Source: JAAUQA01 sp036351435 | GTDB lineage: Bacteria > Pseudomonadota > Gammaproteobacteria > Competibacterales > Competibacteraceae | Reading direction: 5' to 3' | Assembly: GCA_036351435.1 (NCBI GenBank) | Contig: JAZBPA010000286.1 | Span: 1-12,056, forward strand | Length of the DNA stretch: 12,056 nt | Part shown: one piece after another, positions 6,777 to 12,056 of the stretch | Position numbering within the stretch: the first letter of the stretch is position 1 | How the letters are laid out: the number at the start of each line of letters is the position of its first letter | The notes under the pieces: model-generated | Databases searched by the model: none | What the model saw: the letters and a program-made list of their open reading frames with translations, nothing else | Told to the model about the DNA's origin: nothing | Program-made: the position numbers and the translations under genes

Positions 6777-7925
6777 ATGATGGACAAGTCACTCGTGAAA
6801 CTAACCGCTTCGCTCATCAAAAACGGTATCCGCTATCACTATCTGCGGGGTACCGGCAAGCCGGGCAAACCGGCGGCGGTCAGCCTGGAAGTGACGCATG
6901 AGTGTATTGCGCAATGTCTGATGTGCAATATCTGGAAGATTCCCCGTGACGTGCCCAGCCTGTCGTTGGAGGACTGGGTCACTTTCCTGTCTTCCAATTT
7001 GTTTTCGGAACTCAAAGAATTGGATATTACCGGGGGTGAGCCGTTTTTGCGCAAGGATCTTGGCGAACTCATCGCCCGCATCTGTCAGTTGAAGGCCGAT
7101 AAACTCAAGCATCTCGACTCCATCGCCGTCACTACCAATGGCTTAATGACCCGGCGCGTTGTCGAGCAAACCGAACGCATGCTCACTCAGCTGCAGGATG
7201 CGGGGATACAGTTGGTCATGGTTTGCGCCATGGATGCGATAGGACCGTCGCACGATGAAATCCGCCATGTCAAAAACGCCTGGTCTCGCGTCAACGCGAC
7301 CATTCAATCCCTGAAGCGGTTACGCGAACGCTTCCCTGCCTTGATCATTGGCTTGAAAACCACCGTGTTACCGATGAATGTCCAGGAATTAGAACGCATC
7401 GTGGATTACGCGACGGACAATGGACTGTTCACCATCCTCTCACCGTGCATTATCACTGAGGGCCGCTATCTGAATCCCGATCGTGCCGATGATCTGGTGT
7501 TCAGTCCTCAAGCGTTGGGTGAGATGCAGGCGTTCTTCGAGCGTTCGACGTCGGGTTGGGATTACCACGATCAGCAGTTGCTCCAGTACTGCAAGACGGG
7601 AGAGACCCACAAGCCTTGCTCTTGCGGCTTCAACTATTGCTTTGTGCGCAGTAACGGAGACCTGTTTCTATGCCCGCTGCTGAACAGCCGAGTAGGCAAC
7701 ATCCAGGAGCAGCCCGCTGAGGTACTGTTCCATTCTCAAGCCGCTTCCCAGGTGCGCAAACAAATCGGTCGTTATCCCGAATGCCGAAGCTGTACGGAAC
7801 CCGGCCTGGAACGCTACAGCCTGCCCTACGAGGGATTTTCCTACCTGAGCTTGCTACCGAAAATGGGTAAACGCGCCTTCGTGGAGCAGCATTATCGCAT
7901 GGGCCTGGATAAGTATTTCGATTAG
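6777..7925 (+). CDS. Radical SAM protein with SPASM/twitch-like C-terminal cysteines
   Basis: The 382-residue protein has the radical SAM cluster motif CX3CX2C at Cys43, Cys47 and Cys50 (ECIAQCLMC) and the SAM-binding GGEP at 86-89. The C-terminal part carries Cys281, Cys283, Cys288, Cys299, Cys336 and Cys339. Within this, CFVRSNGDLFLC fits the CX5GX4C of SPASM/twitch domains, so at least one auxiliary Fe-S cluster is likely. Such proteins include peptide-modifying maturases and cofactor-assembly enzymes. I see no precursor-peptide gene next to it, so the substrate is unknown. The start at 6777 is an ATG-ATG pair with GGGGAGAGG just upstream. It is the last gene of the putative operon with UPF0251 and the MBL hydrolase. 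Confidence 0.9.
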   Translation: MMDKSLVKLTASLIKNGIRYHYLRGTGKPGKPAAVSLEVTHECIAQCLMCNIWKIPRDVPSLSLEDWVTFLSSNLFSELKELDITGGEPFLRKDLGELIARICQLKADKLKHLDSIAVTTNGLMTRRVVEQTERMLTQLQDAGIQLVMVCAMDAIGPSHDEIRHVKNAWSRVNATIQSLKRLRERFPALIIGLKTTVLPMNVQELERIVDYATDNGLFTILSPCIITEGRYLNPDRADDLVFSPQALGEMQAFFERSTSGWDYHDQQLLQYCKTGETHKPCSCGFNYCFVRSNGDLFLCPLLNSRVGNIQEQPAEVLFHSQAASQVRKQIGRYPECRSCTEPGLERYSLPYEGFSYLSLLPKMGKRAFVEQHYRMGLDKYFD

Positions 7926-7971
7926 GGCGGCAATCGCATGCTGCCGGTCGGATCATCAAAAAATTGCCGCC
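7926..7971. repeat. 9-bp inverted repeat after the radical SAM gene
   Basis: GGCGGCAAT (7926-7934) and ATTGCCGCC (7963-7971) are exact reverse complements, separated by 28 nt. The repeat starts right after the radical SAM stop, in the gap between convergent genes. The long loop and missing T-tract make a classical terminator unlikely, but it could fold at the transcript end and protect or stop it. Confidence 0.5.
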
Positions 7972-8012
7972 ACTGTATTAAAGCGATCCAACGTCCTAAT
8001 GCGCCAAGGTGG

Positions 8013-9347
8013 TCATATAGTCAAGCTGGCCAGCTTTCTGTATAACACCCGTTCACTGATACCCAATTGTTTGGCGAGCGACTTACGGTTACCTTGGAAG
8101 CTGGCAAGTACCTGAATCAGGTATTGCTCTTCCATTTCTTTTAGGGTCAGCATCTTAGCTGAGTCTATTTCAGCACCCATTTTGCTGCAAAATTTCGCCG
8201 GCAAGTGCTGCGGCAAAACTGCTTGACCATCACACATCAGCGCGGCGCGCTCCACAATGTTTTTTAGCTCCCGAATATTGCCTGGGAACTCATAACCAGA
8301 AAGGCATAGCAGGGTCTGAGGCGCAAAAGTGATGGGTTTATCCAAAGCGGCGCGCTGTATCATGCTGTCAATCAGTATCGGCAAATCTTCCAGGCGGTCC
8401 CGCAAAGGCGGCAAATGTATTTCAAACACGTTAATTCGATAGTATAGGTCTTCTCTGAATATACCTTCGGCTACCATCGCTTCGAGGTTTTTGTTAGTGG
8501 CACACACCAGTCTGAAATTGGCCTTTCTGGCGGTGGTACTACCGACACGGCGATACTCACCGGTTTCCAACAGGCGAAGCAATTTAACCTGTTCACTTAA
8601 CGAAATCTCGCCTATTTCGTCCAAAAACAAGGTGCCGCCTTCCGCTGCTTCCACTAGCCCCATTTTTTCCGAAGTCGCACCAGTAAACGCCCCTTTAGCA
8701 TGACCAAATAATTCACTTTCAAACAAAGTCTCGACCAATCCCGCACATTCGACCGGAACGAATGAATGGGCTTGTTGTTGACTGCGGTCATGAATGGTCT
8801 GTGCCACGACTTCTTTGCCGGTCCCAGTTTCACCGAGCAGCAATACCGTCGTCTTTGTTGATGCAACACGGTCAACATGCGACAGCATGTTCTGGAAAGC
8901 TCTGGATTTGCCAATCAAGCCCTGGGTATGGGGTTCGGTATTCGCAATGCCTGACGTCCGCAATACCTCAATATAGTGGGTGATTTCCCCATCGCTATTT
9001 TTGATCGGTCGGATCTCTACATTGATATATTCACGACCCTGCGGCGAGTGATGGATATGTAGCGCCTTGCTAGGCTGGCCTATTTCGCGGGATTTCTTGA
9101 GCGGACAGATTTCACCCGCCAAGTCGCAAGGTACGTTGGCGCGATGACTGATTTCATAACAAGTACGGCCTTCTAAGGCACGGCCATCGCCATAAGTTGC
9201 TCTGTACTGCTCATTGGCCGCAACAATCCGGTAATCAGTACCCAACAAGATGGTGGGATCATCATAGCTGTTAAGCCATTGAGAGAGATTAGGTAATTTC
9301 GTAGACATCTGCCGATTATGACATATGTCTATTCCAATATCTGTCAT
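8013..9347 (-). CDS. Sigma54-dependent activator (PAS-AAA+-Fis)
   Basis: The protein has 444 residues. Residues ~22-135 form a PAS domain with three cysteines (Cys63, Cys74, Cys81). Residues ~143-370 are the sigma54-interaction AAA+ domain with Walker A GETGTGKE (172-179), the sigma54-contacting loop GAFTGA (219-224), Walker B GGTLFLDEIGE and the arginine-finger region. Residues ~405-444 are a Fis-type helix-turn-helix (GNRKSLAKQLGISERVLYRKL). It should use ATP hydrolysis to open promoters held by sigma54 polymerase. There is no receiver domain, so the PAS is probably the direct sensor. It is divergent from a sulfur cluster with a -24/-12 promoter between them, which it probably activates. 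The start is uncertain: ATG 9347 gives 13 extra residues with no homology-like look, while ATG 9306-9308 (MSTKLPNLSQWL) would free the inverted repeats at 9320-9358 as untranslated DNA. Neither start has a strong ribosome site. Confidence 0.92.
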   Translation of the reverse strand: MTDIGIDICHNRQMSTKLPNLSQWLNSYDDPTILLGTDYRIVAANEQYRATYGDGRALEGRTCYEISHRANVPCDLAGEICPLKKSREIGQPSKALHIHHSPQGREYINVEIRPIKNSDGEITHYIEVLRTSGIANTEPHTQGLIGKSRAFQNMLSHVDRVASTKTTVLLLGETGTGKEVVAQTIHDRSQQQAHSFVPVECAGLVETLFESELFGHAKGAFTGATSEKMGLVEAAEGGTLFLDEIGEISLSEQVKLLRLLETGEYRRVGSTTARKANFRLVCATNKNLEAMVAEGIFREDLYYRINVFEIHLPPLRDRLEDLPILIDSMIQRAALDKPITFAPQTLLCLSGYEFPGNIRELKNIVERAALMCDGQAVLPQHLPAKFCSKMGAEIDSAKMLTLKEMEEQYLIQVLASFQGNRKSLAKQLGISERVLYRKLASLTI

Positions 9348-9358
9348 TTTCGACAGAT
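9320..9358. promoter_or_regulatory. Candidate upstream activator sites: paired inverted repeats
   Basis: Two dyads lie close together. GACATATGTC (9320-9329) is a perfect 10-bp palindrome. ATCTGTC-N6-GACAGAT (9339-9358) has 7-bp arms. Both share GAC/GTC half-sites. They lie roughly 60-110 bp upstream of the -24/-12 promoter, the usual distance for enhancer sites bound by Fis-type domains of sigma54 activators. They also cover the start region of the activator gene, so could serve autoregulation. Binding is inferred. Confidence 0.5.
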
Positions 9359-9418
9359 TAGCTTCTTGCGAAAATGAAAACGTTTTCTTTGTATCTGTTT
9401 TTATTGCCTTTTTCTATA

Positions 9419-9434
9419 TGGCGCGCATATTGCT
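9419..9434 (+). promoter_or_regulatory. Sigma54 (-24/-12) promoter of the sulfur operon
   Basis: TGGCGCGCATATTGCT has the invariant GG (9420-9421) and GC (9432-9433) separated by exactly 10 nt, and fits the TGGCRC-N5-TTGCT consensus. Transcription should start near 9445, about 115 nt before the DUF2892 start codon. A sigma54 activator gene is divergent and adjacent, which strongly supports the call. Confidence 0.85.
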
Positions 9435-9452
9435 AATAATCGAATGACAGGC

Positions 9453-9472
9453 GGTTTCGTCTTCTGGAAACC
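9453..9472 (+). repeat. Hairpin in the 5' leader of the sulfur operon
   Basis: GGTTTC and GAAACC form a 6-bp stem with an 8-nt loop soon after the predicted start site. An outer pair, GAATGA (9442-9447) and TCATTC (9479-9484), flanks it. It could stabilise the leader; no known riboswitch is recognised. The rest of the leader to 9559 shows only the ribosome site AGAAGG (9546-9551). Confidence 0.35.
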
Positions 9473-9559
9473 AAGCGCTCATTCAATAGCGGAGGCAGAG
9501 TAGGGGTCGCCAGCGCTGCATAAACTGCTCATCCAACACCTGATTAGAAGGTACGCCAA

Positions 9560-9751
9560 ATGAAAAATATAGGCAGTATTGATCGTGTCATTCGAATCGT
9601 AGTCGGTCTGATTTTGATTGGACTGGCCTTGTTTGGACCCCAAACGCCTTGGGGTTGGCTCGGAATCATTCCATTGGCCACGGCAATGATGGGTTGGTGC
9701 CCGGCTTATTCGTTGATCAAATTTAACAGCCGTTCCGATTTAAGCGCCTAA
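9560..9751 (+). CDS. DUF2892 (YgaP-like) inner membrane protein
   Basis: This 63-residue protein is nearly all membrane: helices at about residues 9-26 and 32-51. It has the DUF2892 features: an N-terminal MKNIGSIDRVIRIVVG and GWCPAYSL with Cys47. The family corresponds to the membrane part of the rhodanese YgaP in E. coli and often occurs as a separate small protein beside rhodanese, DsrE and persulfide dioxygenase genes. The role is unknown; a membrane anchor or sulfide/sulfane-sulfur handling partner is inferred. The ATG has AGAAGG 8 nt upstream. It is the first gene behind the sigma54 promoter. Confidence 0.88.
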   Translation: MKNIGSIDRVIRIVVGLILIGLALFGPQTPWGWLGIIPLATAMMGWCPAYSLIKFNSRSDLSA

Positions 9752-9761
9752 AGCGACCATT

Positions 9762-9929
9762 ATGAATCCGACCGTTAACGCATTGTTTCATCAGGACACC
9801 TCGACATACAGCTATGTCCTGTCTGACCCTGAAACTGGAGTTCAACCTTGTTTTCAGTACATTCCGATCAGCAGCATCAACGCTATTCACCGCTTTATTT
9901 TCTGGCAGCTCTGGGCGCGGGTGGCTTAA
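9762..9929 (+). pseudogene. Relic of an MBL-fold persulfide dioxygenase (ETHE1/Blh-like) 5' end
   Basis: Ten bases after the DUF2892 stop, ATG 9762 opens a 55-codon frame. Its first ~26 residues (MNPTVNALFHQDT, then YSYVLSDPETG) have the characteristic opening of ETHE1/Blh persulfide dioxygenases (M-P-V-AFFD-T-SYVV-DP-TG). After codon 26 (about 9839) the likeness stops at once, and the frame simply runs antisensically meaningless through the start of the membrane-protein gene in another phase until TAA at 9929. No HxHxDH metal motif follows. The simplest reading is a deletion that removed the rest of the dioxygenase and joined its 5' stub to the next gene. In similar clusters such a dioxygenase would oxidise glutathione persulfide to sulfite. 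The match is by eye over a short stretch. Confidence 0.6.
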
Positions 9930-11068
9930 CGGTGAGTTTTTTTATGTGGTTAATGTTCTGGGTGCCACATCCTGGCCGTCCAGTACCTGTATTTGAAGAT
10001 TTGATTACCGTTTTTGTAGCAAACACTCCGCTGCTCAGCCTGTCAGTCATCGTCGCCATGACCGGCATTGCTTTTTTTGCCTTTCTCATGACGCGTCTGT
10101 TGTTCTGGAATTTCAGGTCACTAGATCAGTGGAAACAAACGTCAGCCTATCAGTTGCTGAAAAACAGCAATAATGAAACACAGTTACTTGCTGTGCCGCT
10201 CACCGTTGCTATGGCACTCAATGTGGGATTCATTATCGGCCTGGTTTTTATTCCCAAACTGTGGTCAATCATCGAATATCTGTTTCCACTCGCGCTAATC
10301 GGGTTTCTTGCCACCGGTTTTTGGGCATTGCGTCTAATGGGAGATTTCTGGGGCCGCATACTGATACAGGGTGGGTTTGATTGTTCCAGCAACAACAGTT
10401 TCTCTCAATTACTGCCAGCCTTTGCGTTATCGATGGTCGGTGTCGGGCTTGCCGCACCCGCAGCAATGAGCCATACCACCTGGGTAGCGGGTGTGTCGTA
10501 TGTTGTATCCAGTTTTTTCATCGTAAGCGCGTTATTACTGACCGTGATTAAGCTGATTATTGGTCTGCGCGCCATGATGGAGAATGGTGCCAGCGAGGAA
10601 AGCGCCCCTAGCCTGTGGATTGTTATCCCCATCCTGACAGTAACCAGCATCACGTTGATCCGACAAGAACATGGTATTCATGTGCATTTCGAAGGCCACG
10701 CGTTGGCTGTTGACACATTTACCATGCTGACCCGTTTTTTTGTAATGCAGGTGGCCTTTGCCCTATTTGGCTGGATGGTGCTGCATAGATTCCGCTATTT
10801 CAGTCGATTTGTCAGTGGTCCTGAACACTCTGCGGGTTCTTTTACACTGGTCTGCCCCGGTGTTGCGCTGGTAGTAATGACACAGTTTCTTATCAACAAA
10901 GGTTTTGTCGCGGTCAATCTGGTTGAAAAATTCGGGATGGTTTATTGGGTTTTAACCGCGTTTGCATTGCTTCTTCAGGCTGCCACGATTGGGCTAGTAC
11001 TGATATTGAATGCAAAACACTTCGGCAAATCACCCAATACCAGTTTTGCCCCCAATCAATCGTTGTAA
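9848..11068 (+). CDS. Polytopic membrane protein, possibly TsoY/TDT-like; TTG start
   Basis: The protein has 406 residues with about ten hydrophobic helices (near 17-38, 57-81, 113-136, 141-165, 186-206, 212-240, 255-270, 293-312, 335-350, 364-387). The opening YSPLYFLAALGAGGLTVSFF is like a family I recall as 'TsoY (seleno)protein', whose members occur in sulfur-related clusters, and the ten-helix layout recalls TDT/SLAC1 channels. Either name is tentative. Cys336 in LVCPG and the His-rich loop HGIHVHFEGH (275-284) are candidate functional sites; I see no in-frame TGA that would suggest selenocysteine. TTG 9848 is the only plausible start before the first helix: TGA at 9824 closes the frame above it, and GGAG (9837-9840) lies 7 nt upstream. 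That ribosome site is in or beside the dioxygenase relic, so the original start may have been lost. Confidence 0.75.
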   Translation: MFSVHSDQQHQRYSPLYFLAALGAGGLTVSFFMWLMFWVPHPGRPVPVFEDLITVFVANTPLLSLSVIVAMTGIAFFAFLMTRLLFWNFRSLDQWKQTSAYQLLKNSNNETQLLAVPLTVAMALNVGFIIGLVFIPKLWSIIEYLFPLALIGFLATGFWALRLMGDFWGRILIQGGFDCSSNNSFSQLLPAFALSMVGVGLAAPAAMSHTTWVAGVSYVVSSFFIVSALLLTVIKLIIGLRAMMENGASEESAPSLWIVIPILTVTSITLIRQEHGIHVHFEGHALAVDTFTMLTRFFVMQVAFALFGWMVLHRFRYFSRFVSGPEHSAGSFTLVCPGVALVVMTQFLINKGFVAVNLVEKFGMVYWVLTAFALLLQAATIGLVLILNAKHFGKSPNTSFAPNQSL

Positions 11069-11080
11069 ATAGGAGAACCC

Positions 11081-11521
11081 ATGTTCATGCGCAATTTACT
11101 TAGCATTCTTGCTCTTAGTGCCGCAGCCCTGAATCCAGCGGCAGCAGATAACCATAAACCCAACTTAGTCACTATTTTGACCGCACCAGAACCACAAACC
11201 CAGTTAATGGCAATGGTGTTATCGATGCAGTCTCTCAGTCAGGGAGCCAGCGTGAAAATCATGCTCTGTGGACCGGCAGGTGATTTGGCACTAAGAGACG
11301 CTCCAGACTCTGCAACAGCGCCGCAGAAACCCAAGGGCATGAGTCCACAAGGATTGATGCAGCAAATTATGAAAAAAGGCGGCAAGGTCGAAGTCTGCGC
11401 GATTTATCTGCCGAATAAAGCGCTTGCCGGTGATGCCTTGATTGACGGCATCAGCCCTGCCAAACCACCAGAAATGGCTGCGTCACTATTGGCGGATAAT
11501 ACTCGGATCATCTCGTTCTAA
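11081..11521 (+). CDS. Exported DsrE-like protein
   Basis: The protein has 146 residues. Residues 1-22 form a signal peptide (MFMRNLLSILALSAAALNPA, then AA) with probable cleavage before Asp23, so the product is periplasmic. The mature part shows the DsrE/F fold pattern: strand LVTILTAP, helix TQLMAMVLSMQSLSQG, strand VKIMLCG (Cys63), and the typical KVEVCAIYLPN with Cys106. DsrE-family proteins bind or relay sulfur on a conserved cysteine; Cys106 is the likely one here. A separate insertion, residues 72-90, is Pro/Lys-rich. AGGAG lies 5 nt before the ATG; a second ATG two codons later is possible. It starts 12 bp after the membrane protein and 16 bp before the rhodanese, so is in the same operon. 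Confidence 0.85.
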   Translation: MFMRNLLSILALSAAALNPAAADNHKPNLVTILTAPEPQTQLMAMVLSMQSLSQGASVKIMLCGPAGDLALRDAPDSATAPQKPKGMSPQGLMQQIMKKGGKVEVCAIYLPNKALAGDALIDGISPAKPPEMAASLLADNTRIISF

Positions 11522-11537
11522 CGGCTAGGTAGCGATA

Positions 11538-12056
11538 ATGCAAGCAAAGCTTTTGATAATCATTTTGTTCATTTGCCTATTGGCCATGGGTACAGCGCAA
11601 GCAGCACCGAAACCGGATGATCCCAACAAGCAAACCCCTTGGGATTTATATTTGACCTCAGTTGAGGCAGCAGAAATGGTGTCAACTAAAGGCGATCAAG
11701 TCTTGTTCGTTGATGTGCGTGAACCCGTTGAAATCATGTTTACCGGTTTCACCGAACTGGTTGATATCAATGTGCCATTCTTATTGGTCAACCCGGCAAA
11801 ATGGCATCCCAAAAAGCCAGTATTGCTGATGGAGAGAAACCCCGACTTCGCTGCTGGTATTGAACGCGCTTTAGCAAAAAAAGGACTGGATAAAAGCGCA
11901 CCCATTATATTGATGTGTCGTTCGGGCGGTACACGCGGTGCGCCATCCGCGAAAGCCTTACAAGGGTTGGGCTTTAAGTCAGTCTATGTAGTAACAGATG
12001 GCTTTGAAGGCGAGAAGAACAAAAGTAATCCAGACAGTCCCCAGCGCAACTTAGAC
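11538..12056 (+). CDS. Exported rhodanese-like protein, cut by the window end
   Basis: From ATG 11538 the frame is open for 173 codons to the last base, with the 3' end missing. Residues 1-22 are a signal peptide (KLLIIILFICLLAMGTAQA) with cleavage likely before Ala23, so the protein acts outside the inner membrane. The rhodanese domain begins near LTSVEAAEMV, includes LFVDVREPVE, and has the active-site loop CRSGGTRG with catalytic Cys127, followed by SVYVVTDGFEG. Rhodaneses carry sulfane sulfur as a cysteine persulfide. Next to an exported DsrE-like protein it suggests a periplasmic sulfur relay (inference). Likely 10-20 residues are missing. The ribosome site is weak (TAGGT). Confidence 0.9.
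   Translation, partial: MQAKLLIIILFICLLAMGTAQAAPKPDDPNKQTPWDLYLTSVEAAEMVSTKGDQVLFVDVREPVEIMFTGFTELVDINVPFLLVNPAKWHPKKPVLLMERNPDFAAGIERALAKKGLDKSAPIILMCRSGGTRGAPSAKALQGLGFKSVYVVTDGFEGEKNKSNPDSPQRNLD

Noticed and set aside
1..12056. CRISPR arrays, tRNA or rRNA genes, transposase genes
   Set aside because: No regularly spaced repeats, tRNA-like cloverleaf, rRNA signature or transposase motif was seen by eye on either strand.

Overview
The window looks like a chromosomal accessory region of a proteobacterium. A gammaproteobacterium, perhaps with sulfur metabolism, is the best guess. The basis is the cbpA-cbpM pair, a PatZ-type acetyltransferase, a sigma54 enhancer-binding protein, and a DUF2892/DsrE/rhodanese sulfur-handling cluster. 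The first two thirds are moderately GC-rich. From about 8000 to the end the sequence is visibly more AT-rich, so the sulfur module may have a different history.

Layout. (1) 2-1067: the 3' part of a CbpA/DnaJ co-chaperone gene and the complete gene for its modulator CbpM. (2) 1206-3887, minus: a full-length Pat/PatZ-like protein, an NDP-forming acyl-CoA synthetase-like region joined to a C-terminal GNAT domain. Unlike E. coli PatZ it keeps the histidine of the active synthetases. (3) 3970-4479, minus: a ZIP metal transporter that stops after the fifth helix. (4) 4655-5127, minus: a ferritin-like (DUF2202-type) gene broken by a tandem 8-bp duplication. (5) 5309-7925, plus: a consensus sigma70 promoter overlapped by a palindrome drives a putative operon of a UPF0251/DUF134 DNA-binding protein, a DHPS-like metallo-beta-lactamase (MBL) fold hydrolase and a radical SAM protein with an auxiliary cysteine cluster. 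(6) 8013-9347, minus: a PAS-AAA+-Fis sigma54 activator. (7) 9419-12056, plus: a -24/-12 sigma54 promoter followed by DUF2892, a relic of a persulfide dioxygenase gene, a polytopic membrane protein, an exported DsrE-like protein and an exported rhodanese (cut by the window end).

How they may work together. The divergent activator, with three cysteines in its PAS domain and inverted repeats near its own start, probably switches on the sulfur operon through the -24/-12 promoter. That operon would handle sulfane sulfur or persulfide at and outside the inner membrane. Only the first ~26 codons of its expected dioxygenase remain. The UPF0251-MBL-radical SAM operon is the most promising undescribed unit: its parts belong to recognised families but the joint function is unknown. 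Several genes here are truncated or frameshifted (ZIP, DUF2202, dioxygenase, perhaps a NifX-like gene after UPF0251). This points to ongoing decay and rearrangement, or, if the sequence is a draft, to assembly or base errors that should be excluded first.
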